A stretch of 64,000 nt of DNA from Cohnella fermenti (lineage in GTDB: Bacteria > Bacillota > Bacilli > Paenibacillales > Paenibacillaceae), in contig NZ_SSOB01000039.1 of NCBI RefSeq assembly GCF_004801405.1, positions 20,251-84,250 on the forward strand, given 5' to 3'. Made by a program: the position numbers and the translations under genes. Below are positions 8,520 to 17,199 of the stretch, piece by piece (position 1 is the first letter of the stretch; each line of letters starts with the position of its first letter). Below the pieces are notes generated by a model. The model was not told the DNA's origin and searched no databases. It worked only from the letters and a program-made list of their open reading frames with translations.

Positions 8520-9104
8520 CGGTCCCGGCGCTTGGTCCGCCGAGTCGCGGAACACCGTCAGTTCCTCGGCGGGGGTGCGCGGCTTCGGGCTTGCGATGCG
8601 GGCGGAAGGATCGCGATAGCCCATATGCAGCGTGCCGACCACATGCTCGCCCGGCCGGACGCCGACCGCTTCTCGGAACTTGGGATTCCAGTTGTAATCG
8701 TTTGTTTTCCAACAGAAGCCGATTCCGCGTTCCCATGCCAGCAACTGCAAATTCTGAATCAGGCAGCAGCAGGCGGCATAGGCTTCTTCCCATTGATGCG
8801 GCCTCGGCTCCTCCGCCATCACGACAAGGAGATGCACCGGCACGTCCTCGCAATAGCATCGCGCGACATGGCCTCCGACCTTGGCCCGCTTATCGTCCGG
8901 GTACGTTGCCAGCACCGCATCCGCGAATGCGCGGCGGCCTTCGTCGGCGAAGACGATGAATCGCCAAGGCTCCTTGGCGGAGTGGAACGGCGCCCATACC
9001 GCATCGTTCAGCAGCTCCAGCAGCACCTCGCGGGCAATCGGGCGCGGCGCATAGCGATGGACCGTTCTGCGCTCGCGGACGACCCGAATCATCGCATCGC
9101 TCAT
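8502..9104 (-). CDS. Nitroreductase-family flavoprotein
   Basis: A 200-residue FMN-dependent oxidoreductase of the compact YdjA/YfhC-like type. It starts with the FMN-binding RERRTVHRY and continues with APFHSAKEPWRFIVF, the central Cys-rich helix and GTLHMGYRD. Such enzymes reduce nitro groups or quinones with NAD(P)H. The physiological substrate is not deducible. The stop of the upstream binding-protein gene lies next to its start (ATGA-like overlap at 9101-9104), so they are cotranscribed. The last residues derive from a duplicated 20-bp repeat. Confidence 0.85.
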   Translation of the reverse strand: MSDAMIRVVRERRTVHRYAPRPIAREVLLELLNDAVWAPFHSAKEPWRFIVFADEGRRAFADAVLATYPDDKRAKVGGHVARCYCEDVPVHLLVVMAEEPRPHQWEEAYAACCCLIQNLQLLAWERGIGFCWKTNDYNWNPKFREAVGVRPGEHVVGTLHMGYRDPSARIASPKPRTPAEELTVFRDSADQAPGPHERSR

Positions 9105-10060
9105 TGCGGCTTCGCCAGCGCGTTCAGCACGTCGTCGATTTTCCGCTGTTGGGCCAGCACGCCGAAGGTCATCCAGACATCCTCGCTCACTTGATGCACA
9201 TGCCCCGCCTTAACCGCGGGAATATTGTGCCACAGCGAGGTCGCCATCATCTCTTCCGCCAGCTCCTTGCCGTCATCGTTGACCACGAGGAACAGGTGAT
9301 CGGCGTCGATCTCCGGCAGAAGCTCCATTGAGATGTCCTTGAACGATTCTTCCCCCCACACCAGCTTCTTGACGATCGGCGCAGGCTCCAGGTTCAGATC
9401 GTCGTAGAGGACGGGAGCGGTGTAGTTGTTCGGCCCTCCGTACAGGCGCAGCACCTTGTCCATATCGATCCGCAGCAGCGCAACCGTCTCCCGCCCGACG
9501 GATTGCTCCAACTGGCTTCTCGCCTGGGCGGCCTTGTCCTCGTAGGCGGCCAATACTTGTTCGGCTTCGTCCGACTTGTTCAGCAAGCTGCCGACCTCGC
9601 GCAGCGTCTTGCGCCAATCGGAGGCGGCGTCTTCGAACACGTAGGTCGGCGCGATCTTGCTGAAGAGGTTGTAGCGCTCATCCATCGCGAAGGAAGGGAA
9701 GCCGAGCAGAATCAAGTCCGGCTTCGCCTGAAGGACGGCTTCGAAGTCGTAAGCTTGAATATCGAGCTTCGCGGCATCCTTCAGCTCGTCTTGCAAGTAG
9801 CCGATCGTAAAATTGCCCATCGCGAACTGCATGACCGGTTTGACGCCAAGCGCGACGAGCGCGTCTTCCAAGTATAATCCGATGACTCTCTTCGGATGCT
9901 CGGGCGCCTCGATCGTTCCGTACGCGTCCGTGAACGTTCTCGCCGCCGCATCGGACTTGTTCCCGGCTGCGGGCGAGGAGGCGTTGCCGCAGGCCGCGGT
10001 TGCGCATAGCATTAATAATAAGACGAGCAGCAGCCCCAGGCTGGTCTTCCGGTTGTGCAT
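9101..10060 (-). CDS. Iron-siderophore ABC transporter substrate-binding lipoprotein
   Basis: 319 residues from the ATG at 10060. A lipoprotein signal peptide ends in the lipobox with lipidated C24 (CATAAC), then a low-complexity linker and a TroA-type fold with ALGVKPV, KPDLILLG and WMTFG, typical of FeuA/YfiY/FhuD-like proteins (PF01497). It would capture ferric siderophore outside the membrane. No permease or ATPase gene is in the window. A Fur box precedes it and an AraC regulator with a paralogous binding domain lies upstream, suggesting siderophore-responsive control. The longer open frame to 10165 runs through the Fur box and is rejected. Confidence 0.9.
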   Translation of the reverse strand: MHNRKTSLGLLLVLLLMLCATAACGNASSPAAGNKSDAAARTFTDAYGTIEAPEHPKRVIGLYLEDALVALGVKPVMQFAMGNFTIGYLQDELKDAAKLDIQAYDFEAVLQAKPDLILLGFPSFAMDERYNLFSKIAPTYVFEDAASDWRKTLREVGSLLNKSDEAEQVLAAYEDKAAQARSQLEQSVGRETVALLRIDMDKVLRLYGGPNNYTAPVLYDDLNLEPAPIVKKLVWGEESFKDISMELLPEIDADHLFLVVNDDGKELAEEMMATSLWHNIPAVKAGHVHQVSEDVWMTFGVLAQQRKIDDVLNALAKPQ

Positions 10061-10087
10061 GAATGGATAATCCACCTTCCGTTGACA

Positions 10088-10104
10088 TTGATAATTGTTA
10101 TCAA
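10088..10104 (-). promoter_or_regulatory. Fur box upstream of the siderophore-binding lipoprotein
   Basis: TTGATAATTGTTATCAA is a near-perfect 7-3-7 palindrome matching the Fur consensus (TGATAAT-N-ATTATCA). It is centred about 36 bp upstream of the ATG at 10060, a sensible operator position. It indicates iron repression; this is a motif match, not proof. Confidence 0.85.
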
Positions 10105-10196
10105 CGAGAAGTGTAGCAAATGCCTCTCGGCGATTCCATATACAAACGATGGCTCGCATTTGCAACTTTGTTGGCGAAGCGGAGCGAACGGCTTCG

Positions 10197-11879
10197 TCAG
10201 GATAGCAGCCTCGACAGCTCCTCCAGCTTGGCGGTCTGGGCGATGGCGCCGGAGCTTGTCCAGCAATCGAATGTCAGCTCGTGAAGCCGCACGGTCCGGC
10301 CGGTCGACACGGAGGGCCAGAGCGGATCGCTCATCAATCGGTCGGCGCGCTGCCGCCCTTCCCCCAGCGGATCGACGATCAGCAGAACGATATCCGCGTC
10401 GAGCGTCTCGAACTCCCGAAGATCCACACATTCCGCCGTATCTCCCCGAACCCTTTGCTGCACAAAAGTTGGCATTCGCAGTCCCAGCTCTTCGTATAGC
10501 AGAGAGCCGTTGTCGCTTCCGTTCCCGTACAGCCAGAGGTGCTTGTGCATGCATACGCGAACCAGCGCGACCGACTGCGTGCCGACCGTGCGCTGCAAGT
10601 GCCGCCGCACCTCCCCGGCCTGCTCCTCGCAGCGACGGATGGCCCGCTCCGCCGGCTCCGTCTTGTCCAGCAGCCCCGCTATCGCACGAAGCGTCGAGCG
10701 CCAGCCGTCTTGACCGGCCTCCATCACATAGGTGGGAGCGATGCCGGAGCATTCGTCGTAACGCCCCTGAACCGCGAAGTCGGAGATGCCCAGCAAGATC
10801 AAATCCGGCTCGCTCGCCCGAATCGCCTCGCAGTCGAACCGCTTCACGTCCAGCTCGGGGACGGCTTCCATGTACGGCTGCAAGTAACGCTGCGTATAAT
10901 CGTCCATCGCGAACTGCAGAACCGGCCGGATTCCCAGACAACACAGATGGTCCTCCAGATAGAGCCCGATAATTCGCGCGGCAGCGCCAGCCGGCCGTTC
11001 AACGGCGGCGGCGGCGAGCGGCCGGCCGAGCTCGCCCGAACGGATGTAGCGTCCGCGGTGTCGATTGGCATAGTCGATCGGCGGCATTCCGACATGCTGC
11101 TTGAACTTGCTGCTGAAGTAGAACTCGCTGTTGAACCCGACGTCGCGGGCGATCTCCCGCAGCTTGCCTCGTCCGAGCAGCAGCCGCTCCTTGGCGCGAG
11201 CCATCCGAATGGCCGTCAAATATTCCATCGGACCGACTCCGCAGCTCTTCTTGAACGCTGTTGCGTAGCTCCACAGGCTCATGCCCGCTATCGCGGCAAG
11301 CTTCTCCCGCGTCATCGGTTCGCGGTATCGGTGATTCATATAAGCAATCGTGCGTTCGATGCCGCCCGCTCGGCTCGTCCCGTCTTCCCGCGGAAGCTCG
11401 GCTTCCTTCCATACAAGGCAGATCAGGCTCATAAAAGCCAGCTCGGTCTCCAGCCGCGCCAGCGCGCCCGTCTTCAAGCGCCGGCGGTACAGTTGACGAA
11501 TGAGCCGTTCCGCTTCTTCCGTATCGCGGAAGGCGATCTCGCCGCGGAACGGGCATTCCGCCCGTTGCGCAACCACGCCCGTTCCCGAATCGGGCGGCAA
11601 CTCCCCTTCCGACAGCTTGAGCGTGTCGAAGCGAAGCTCGTAGCCCTTCAGCCCGCCGGCCTCCGAATTCCGCCAATCCGAGACCATGCCGGGCACGAAG
11701 ACAAGGCAGCTTCCGGGAACGGCATACAGGGCGGAGCCGTCGACCTCGATCCAGCCTTTGCCCTCGACGATCCATACGAGGCTGTGACCTGTTGCAAGGC
11801 CGCCCAGCGTCGTCCAGTCGCCGGTTGACCGATAATGAATCTCCCCCATGAGAAAACGAATGCTGCCGTTGTCGCGCAT
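10197..11879 (-). CDS. AraC-family regulator with C-terminal siderophore-binding domain (Btr-like)
   Basis: 560 residues from the ATG at 11879, which has GGAAGGAA 9 nt upstream. Three parts are visible: an N-terminal cupin-like sensing region, a central AraC helix-turn-helix pair (about 155-260, ending FYFSSKFKQHVGMPPIDY), and a C-terminal Fe-siderophore-binding-like domain (about 290-560) with IIGLYLEDHL and EPDLILLG, clearly paralogous to the next gene's product. This is the plan of B. subtilis Btr, which activates siderophore uptake when bound by its ligand. It therefore probably activates the binding-protein gene downstream. Confidence 0.9.
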   Translation of the reverse strand: MRDNGSIRFLMGEIHYRSTGDWTTLGGLATGHSLVWIVEGKGWIEVDGSALYAVPGSCLVFVPGMVSDWRNSEAGGLKGYELRFDTLKLSEGELPPDSGTGVVAQRAECPFRGEIAFRDTEEAERLIRQLYRRRLKTGALARLETELAFMSLICLVWKEAELPREDGTSRAGGIERTIAYMNHRYREPMTREKLAAIAGMSLWSYATAFKKSCGVGPMEYLTAIRMARAKERLLLGRGKLREIARDVGFNSEFYFSSKFKQHVGMPPIDYANRHRGRYIRSGELGRPLAAAAVERPAGAAARIIGLYLEDHLCCLGIRPVLQFAMDDYTQRYLQPYMEAVPELDVKRFDCEAIRASEPDLILLGISDFAVQGRYDECSGIAPTYVMEAGQDGWRSTLRAIAGLLDKTEPAERAIRRCEEQAGEVRRHLQRTVGTQSVALVRVCMHKHLWLYGNGSDNGSLLYEELGLRMPTFVQQRVRGDTAECVDLREFETLDADIVLLIVDPLGEGRQRADRLMSDPLWPSVSTGRTVRLHELTFDCWTSSGAIAQTAKLEELSRLLS

Positions 11880-11950
11880 GTCCGGTTCCTTCCCCTTCCC
11901 GCAGCACCGGCCCGCGGCCGTCTCGATCGTTCTTCGAAAGGCCGTCCCGC

Positions 11951-11980
11951 TTGACGATTCCGGCGGAACGGCGCTATGCT
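11951..11980 (+). promoter_or_regulatory. Putative sigma-A promoter for the CBM9-like gene
   Basis: TTGACG (11951-11956) and TATGCT (11975-11980) are separated by 18 bp and point toward the plus-strand gene starting near 12010. Confidence 0.5.
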
Positions 11981-12009
11981 CAAGACGACTTGACGATCCA
12001 ACGAGAGAG

Positions 12010-12681
12010 GTGCTCGCTATATTACGGTATACCTGCCATAGAATCGATACGGAGCTTGCGATCGACGGGAACCTGGCCAAGCCGGAGTGGCTCCTTGCTC
12101 CCGGGGCTTCGCTTCTGGATACGGTTACGGGAGCTGTTCCCGTGCAGCCGACGACGGCCAAGCTGCTCTGGAGCGAACGCTTCCTGTATGTCGCCTTCGC
12201 CTGCGAGGACGACGCCCCCAACGCGACGATGACCGGCTTCAACGACAAGCTGTACGAAGAGGAAGTCGTCGAGATCTTCGTGGACGACGACAACGATCTT
12301 CGCACGTATATCGAGATCGAAGTGAACCCGCTGAACGCCGTCCTGCACTATGCGATTCACAACCATCCGGACGGACACAGCCTCGCGTTCGCCCGAACGG
12401 ATTGCCGGCTGACGACGGCCGTCAGGCTCGATCCGGAGCAGCGGCGCTGGACGGCGGAGATCGCCATTCCGTTCACCGAATTCGTCGCCGCCCGCCGCAG
12501 TCCGCCCCATCCCGGGGACGAATGGCGAATGAACCTGTACCGGATCGATCGGCCGCAGGACGGCTCGCCGGACGAATATTCCGCCTGGTCCCCGACCGGA
12601 GAGGTGCAATTCCACAAGCCCGATCGCTTCGGGCTGCTGATCTTCGCCGATCGGGAGGGTTCATCTCCTCCGCCACCATAA
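12010..12681 (+). CDS. CBM9-like single-domain protein
   Basis: About 223 residues of the carbohydrate-binding family 9-like superfamily (PF06452-type). Visible are the opening IDTELAIDGNLAKPEW, then LLWSERFLYVAFACEDDAP, VEIFVDDDND and FHKPDRFGLLIF at the end. There is no signal peptide, so as written it is cytoplasmic. The start is uncertain: GTG at 12010 is used because upstream codons run into the AraC gene, but its GAGAGG abuts the codon and initiation slightly downstream is possible. It is divergent from the AraC regulator. Function is unknown; a binding role for a sugar-containing ligand is only an inference. Confidence 0.7.
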   Translation: MLAILRYTCHRIDTELAIDGNLAKPEWLLAPGASLLDTVTGAVPVQPTTAKLLWSERFLYVAFACEDDAPNATMTGFNDKLYEEEVVEIFVDDDNDLRTYIEIEVNPLNAVLHYAIHNHPDGHSLAFARTDCRLTTAVRLDPEQRRWTAEIAIPFTEFVAARRSPPHPGDEWRMNLYRIDRPQDGSPDEYSAWSPTGEVQFHKPDRFGLLIFADREGSSPPPP

Positions 12682-12851
12682 ATGTGAAAAACCACATTCA
12701 TTCGCCGACAAACCGCCTCGGGCGACCGTTCTATGCTAAAAATCGCATAAAATCGCCGCTCGGCCTTCACCGACGACCGATTTTATGTGAAAAACCATAT
12801 TCATTTGAGAAAAAGCGGCCCTTGGCGCCAAATGAATGTGAAAAATCATAT
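12682..12851 (+). repeat. Palindrome array 1 (four 16-bp hairpin cores, 51/52-bp phasing)
   Basis: Cores at 12682-12697, 12733-12748, 12785-12800 and 12836-12851, all variants of ATGYGAAAAAYCRCAT. Centre-to-centre distances are 51, 52 and 51 bp. Linkers carry complementary arms, for example CATAAAATCG with CGATTTTATG and ATTCATTTG with CAAATGAAT. The array begins right after the CBM9-like stop codon and lies between convergent genes. The rest of the gap (12852-12956) holds only short duplications (TATCCATCATCC twice). Confidence 0.9.
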
Positions 12852-12956
12852 AAAATTGCGAATATGGCGCGCGGCTTCGGGTCCTGGTGCGAATCTTGGT
12901 GAGGGCCAGGTGCAGTCTTGGTGCGAATCCTCCATATATCCATCATCCTCTATCCA

Positions 12957-14327
12957 TCATCCTCGCGCCAGCTTGCGCCGCAGCCGTTCCACCCGCTTGC
13001 GCAGCTCGTCCCGCTCCTCGCGAACCCGCTTGGGCTCGCGGGGCGAACTCGGCCGCCGCAGCGCCAGGTCCAGCGCCGCCTCGGCATACCCCAGAGCGGC
13101 ACCGTAATCCTTCGCGCGATGCTCATAGTACATCGCCAGTTCGACGTGCGCCTCCGTCGAAGGCAGCGCCGCCCGTTCCGCGCGCACAGCCGCCCGCTCC
13201 CAGAGCGGCAGCGCCGTCTCATAGCGGCCCAGCCGCTTGTAGCGCGCCGCCGCCGGCAGCCACCAGCGCCATGCAGCGGCATCCTCCCGCCCGATCAGCG
13301 CCTCGAACAGCCGCTCGGAGCGTTCGCTCTGGCCGTGGACGTCCAGCCATGCCGCCGTCCGGTACAGCTCCTCCGCCCCTTCCGGCGGCGAGACGGCAGG
13401 CTCATCCCCGCCGAGCAACGCGCCGAAGTGCGCCGCCAGCGACACAAGCGTCAGAATGTCCCGCTCATTGTGATGGTAGACGCCTTCCAGATGGCCGGCA
13501 TCGCCGTCGCTTAAGTACCGCATGTACAGCTCGGGCGCAAGCGAACCGGGCACATCCTCTCCGCGGGCGATGCCGAGGCGATCCTCCTCGATCCGGCTAA
13601 GCCGGCACGATTCGAGCGTGTTGCGCCACAGCGCGCGCGACGGGTGCAGGAAGTCGAGATGCCCCGGCTCCTTCCCGTTCGAGCGCCAGCCGTTCAAAAT
13701 ATAACGGTTGACGAGCACCGGCCAGTCGAACGTGCGCCCATTGTACGTGACCAGATGCGTCCGGCCATCCATCCGGCCCAGCAGATGGAACAGCATCGCC
13801 CGCTCCTCGCCCGGGTGACGGATGAGCGTCTGCTCGACGACGAATGCCTCGCCCTCCTCGTCGAAGAAGCCGATGCCGATCATAAACGGCACGTTGCCTG
13901 CCCCGACGCCGAGCCCCGTTGTCTCCGTATCGAGGAACAGCAGCTTGCCGACGTCGAGCTCCGGCTCGCGATCGGCCTCCTCCTTCTTGTTCTGCCTAAG
14001 CGCAACCGGCCCAAGCCGAGTCGCGCTCCGCATCAGGGCGCCAAGCTCGTACAGCCCGTGAGCGTAATGCAGCGGGTAAGGGATCGTGCGGAGCAGGAAG
14101 CTGCCGTGCGAGTTGTCGACCTGCCTCACTCCGATCCGTTCGAAGGCGGGGTGCAGCGCATGATCGTCCGCTGGGCTCCGAGTGGCACCGGCCGATTCCC
14201 TTTGACTGAACGAATTCGGAACGCCGCCGCCCTCTTGCCCGCTTCCATCGCCATTGTCCTCCGCTGGCTTGGCGGAACTCGCTTGCGCCTTCAGCCGCGC
14301 CAGCCTCTCGCGCAGCCCGCCGCTCAT
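12957..14327 (-). CDS. mrfB: MrfB/YprB-like DEDD exonuclease of mitomycin repair
   Basis: 456 residues from the ATG at 14327, whose ATGA overlaps the helicase stop. An N-terminal disordered stretch is followed by an RNase H-like exonuclease fold with D133-x-E135 in FLDTETTG, TYNGRTFDWPVL and HNERDILTLVSL (the last Asp), matching YprB of B. subtilis. The C-terminal third is helical, TPR-like and Arg-rich. In B. subtilis MrfA (helicase) and MrfB (nuclease) together repair mitomycin C adducts independently of UvrABC. The longer frame up to 14408 overlaps the helicase and is rejected. Confidence 0.92.
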   Translation of the reverse strand: MSGGLRERLARLKAQASSAKPAEDNGDGSGQEGGGVPNSFSQRESAGATRSPADDHALHPAFERIGVRQVDNSHGSFLLRTIPYPLHYAHGLYELGALMRSATRLGPVALRQNKKEEADREPELDVGKLLFLDTETTGLGVGAGNVPFMIGIGFFDEEGEAFVVEQTLIRHPGEERAMLFHLLGRMDGRTHLVTYNGRTFDWPVLVNRYILNGWRSNGKEPGHLDFLHPSRALWRNTLESCRLSRIEEDRLGIARGEDVPGSLAPELYMRYLSDGDAGHLEGVYHHNERDILTLVSLAAHFGALLGGDEPAVSPPEGAEELYRTAAWLDVHGQSERSERLFEALIGREDAAAWRWWLPAAARYKRLGRYETALPLWERAAVRAERAALPSTEAHVELAMYYEHRAKDYGAALGYAEAALDLALRRPSSPREPKRVREERDELRKRVERLRRKLARG

Positions 14328-16609
14328 TCCATTCCCCTCGCTTTGTTCAGCAGGCCAAGCGCCAGATCCTTGCCGAGCAGGCCGACCTCTTCGATCGGGC
14401 CGACGCAAGCCGGACAGCCGCTCATGCAGCCGCAGCCGACAATGAGCCGTCCCGCTTCCTCCAGCAGCTCGTCATGCTGCTCGAACAGCCGCTGGCTGAG
14501 GCCGATACCGCCCGGATAACGATCGTAGAACGTGATCGTCGGCCGCTTCGTGTGAGGCGACTTCACCTGCGGGAAAACGCGAATATCGAGCGGGTCGCAC
14601 ATCAGGCGCAGCGGCGCGAGGTGGATCAGCACGTTCGCAAGGCCGAGCAGCGCCATCTGCATGTCGTTCGCGCTTCTGCCCTCCGCCGCTTCCTCGGAGA
14701 ACGAGAACCAGTAGGCGCTCGTGTGCAGTTCCTCCTCCGGCAGGTGAATGGGACCGGAACCTATGTTCTCGTGAGTCCGCAACCGGATCTTCTTGAAGAT
14801 CGTCGGCTTGGCCGTGACGCTGACGTCTCCATATTCGCGCTGAATCGCCCCCGTCGTCCGTTCCCGGTCCGCATGCAGCACCTTAAGCTCCACCGCCAGG
14901 CTTGCGTCCGTGAAGTAATCGACGTTCACTTGGCGGACAAAAGCTTTTTTCTCCGGGTAATCGAGCTTCTCGACCTGGTATTGGACACCTTCGTGCAGAT
15001 AGATCGCTTCCTCGTGGATCAGCGTAGGCGCGCCGAAGCGATCCACCTCGCCGATGACCCGGAAGCCGTCCGACATGTCGATGATGACGAAGTTCTCCTG
15101 CGCGGCCGACCGCAACGAGATGTTGTGGGCCGGGAACGCCTGCTCCATCCAGTACCAGCGGCTGCCCGCCCGATGAAGCACCTTCTCCTCCGCGAGGAAT
15201 TCGAGCAGATCGCTCAGCTTCTCTTCGCCGAACGTATCGCCGTCCTCGAAGGGCAGCTCGTACGCGGCGCACTTCACGTGGTCGAGCAGAATCAGCAGGT
15301 TGTCCGGGTGGATTCTCGCCTCCTCCGGCGGCCGGCCGAAGAAATAATCCGGGTTCTGGATCAAATATTGATCGAGAGGATTGCTGCTCGCCACGAGGAA
15401 CGTCACCGAGCTCGTATGCCTTCTTCCCGCCCGCCCCGACTGCTGCCACGTGCTCGCGATCGAGCCGGGGTAGCCGTTGAGCACGCAAGCCTGCAACTGG
15501 CCGATGTCGATGCCGAGCTCAAGCGCGTTCGTGCTGACGACGCCGCGAATCTCGCCGCTGCGCAGCCCCCGCTCGATCTCGCGCCGCTGCTTCGGCAGAT
15601 AGCCGCCGCGGTAGCCCCGGATCGTCTTCTTGCCGAGCTCTCCCTTGACGAGATCCTGCAGGTACGTCAGCAGAATCTCGACGCGCACGCGGCTGCGGGC
15701 GAACACAATCGTCTGGATGCCGCTGCGAAGCAGCAGCGCGGCCAGCTTTTGCGATTCCAGCACGCTCGAGCGGCGGATGCCGAGCTGCTGGTTGACGACC
15801 GGAGGGTTGTAGAACACGAAGTGCTTCTCGCCCGACGGCGCGCCGTTGTCATCCACGAGCTGCACCGGCTCCCCGATCAGCCGCTCCGCGTGCTCGCGCG
15901 GGTTGCGGATCGTCGCCGACGCGCACAGGAACTGCGGCTCGCTTCCATAGAAGCGGCAGATTCGCTTTAACCGGCGAATGACGTTCGCCACGTGGCTGCC
16001 GAAGACGCCCCGGTACGAGTGCAGTTCGTCGATCACGATATACTTGATATTCTCGAACAGCTTAACCCACTTCGTATGATGTGGAAGGATGGCGGAATGC
16101 AGCATGTCCGGATTCGTCACGACGATGTGGCCGGCATTGCGGATCGCCTGCCGCACGGCGGGCGACGTGTCGCCGTCGTACGTGTGCGTCTTGATGTCCG
16201 CGTCCATCCGGTCGGCCAGCTCTTGCAGCTCGGCCACCTGGTCCTGCGCAAGCGCCTTTGTCGGGAACAAGTAGAGCGCCCGCACGCTGTCATCCCGAAG
16301 CAGATGTTCGACGACCGGCAGATTGTAGCAGAGCGTCTTCCCGGATGCGGTCGGGGTCACGGTCACCACGTGCCTGCCCTCGCGAACCGCCCGGTAAGAC
16401 GCCGCTTGGTGGGTGTAGAGCTCGCTGATGCCTTTTTGCCCAAGGGCTTGCTTCAGTCTCTCGTCCATCTCGGCCGGCAGCGGAACCGTCCTCGCCTCCT
16501 TGGCAGGCAGCGTCTGCCAGTGCGTGACGTTCGCCATGATCTCGGGGTGCCCCTTGAGCAGTTGCAGCCACTCGTCCATCGTCGCCGCCTTGCCCGTAAG
16601 TGGATTCAT
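14324..16609 (-). CDS. mrfA: MrfA/YprA-like DEAH-box DNA helicase
   Basis: 761 residues. Walker A TASGKT (residues 87-92), the Walker B variant IDELHSYRG, the helicase motif SATIRNP and C-terminal helicase motifs with QSGRAGRR. Near the C terminus is the metal-binding cluster C726-G-C728-x3-C732-x2-C735 typical of DUF1998 YprA/MrfA proteins. SD GGAGG lies 10 nt before the ATG. It would act with the downstream nuclease to remove DNA adducts. No LexA box is obvious in the upstream gap, consistent with SOS-independent expression known for the B. subtilis pair. Confidence 0.94.
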   Translation of the reverse strand: MNPLTGKAATMDEWLQLLKGHPEIMANVTHWQTLPAKEARTVPLPAEMDERLKQALGQKGISELYTHQAASYRAVREGRHVVTVTPTASGKTLCYNLPVVEHLLRDDSVRALYLFPTKALAQDQVAELQELADRMDADIKTHTYDGDTSPAVRQAIRNAGHIVVTNPDMLHSAILPHHTKWVKLFENIKYIVIDELHSYRGVFGSHVANVIRRLKRICRFYGSEPQFLCASATIRNPREHAERLIGEPVQLVDDNGAPSGEKHFVFYNPPVVNQQLGIRRSSVLESQKLAALLLRSGIQTIVFARSRVRVEILLTYLQDLVKGELGKKTIRGYRGGYLPKQRREIERGLRSGEIRGVVSTNALELGIDIGQLQACVLNGYPGSIASTWQQSGRAGRRHTSSVTFLVASSNPLDQYLIQNPDYFFGRPPEEARIHPDNLLILLDHVKCAAYELPFEDGDTFGEEKLSDLLEFLAEEKVLHRAGSRWYWMEQAFPAHNISLRSAAQENFVIIDMSDGFRVIGEVDRFGAPTLIHEEAIYLHEGVQYQVEKLDYPEKKAFVRQVNVDYFTDASLAVELKVLHADRERTTGAIQREYGDVSVTAKPTIFKKIRLRTHENIGSGPIHLPEEELHTSAYWFSFSEEAAEGRSANDMQMALLGLANVLIHLAPLRLMCDPLDIRVFPQVKSPHTKRPTITFYDRYPGGIGLSQRLFEQHDELLEEAGRLIVGCGCMSGCPACVGPIEEVGLLGKDLALGLLNKARGME

Positions 16610-16841
16610 TTATGTACCGCCTCCGAACATTCGTTTCTTCCATTGTACAGAATATATGTTCGCTGAATCAACGGCAGATTGCGATTGTCGTTCCGTCGAC
16701 ACGAATGTCGACCTCTGCGCTTTCCCGGGAAAAGATTATTGCGCAATACGAAGCCAAGGTTGGAGCACAAGTTGGTGCAGCAAGCGGCATCGCATCCCGT
16801 CGGACGATTCCCCTGCCATGTGTCCCATCCGGTATTCCAAG

Positions 16842-16923
16842 AAGGGTGCCTTATCCCTGCTGTTCAGGCTCCCGCGAAATTCCCATTAATTGGGATACTG
16901 ATCAGAGGGGATAAGGCACCCTT
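16842..16923. repeat. 82-bp unit bounded by 16-bp perfect inverted repeats
   Basis: AAGGGTGCCTTATCCC (16842-16857) is repeated in inverted orientation at 16908-16923, enclosing about 50 bp with an inner small stem TCCCA/TGGGA (16881-16895). The palindrome CTTTTGCGCAAAAG follows at 16921-16934. It lies in the 590-bp gap between metH and mrfA (16610-17199), in which I see no gene. It could be a small MITE-like insertion or a large RNA hairpin in the mrfA leader; no clear target-site duplication is visible. Confidence 0.75.
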
Positions 16924-17062
16924 TTGCGCAAAAGAGATAGCGGCGATAACGAGCGGCGCGCGGCAAAACATACGGGGCAGGGGTATCCGAGTTGTTCTAC
17001 TGGCGCCGTCCGGACGCTTCCCTTCTCCCCGCCAATGCCCGGCAGCTCGGCCGGAACAACAA

Positions 17063-17089
17063 GAGAAGCGCCTGCTCGCGGCGCTTCTC
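17063..17089 (-). terminator. Hairpin downstream of metH
   Basis: GAGAAGCGC (17063-17071) and GCGCTTCTC (17081-17089) pair perfectly. On the minus strand a TTGTTGTT stretch follows. It lies about 110 bp after the metH stop, and the T tract is weak. Confidence 0.5.
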
Positions 17090-17199
17090 CTCCACATCCT
17101 CTGCAGCTTCCCTCTTCAACTTCCTCTTCCGTCCGCTTCGTCCGTTTCCTTCTCCCGCACCCTTTTTTGCCGCCGGCCCAATTGCAATTATTAATGCCG

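Noticed and set aside
11880..12305. N-terminal extension of the AraC/siderophore regulator
   Set aside because: It would overlap the CBM9-like gene on the other strand; the ATG at 11879 has a good SD and fits the family.
12682..12851. CRISPR array (short repeats with 35-36 bp spacers), also considered at 25072, 45447 and 56535
   Set aside because: Repeats are degenerate 16-bp palindromes, linkers are self-complementary and shared between arrays, there are always four copies, and there is no leader or cas gene.
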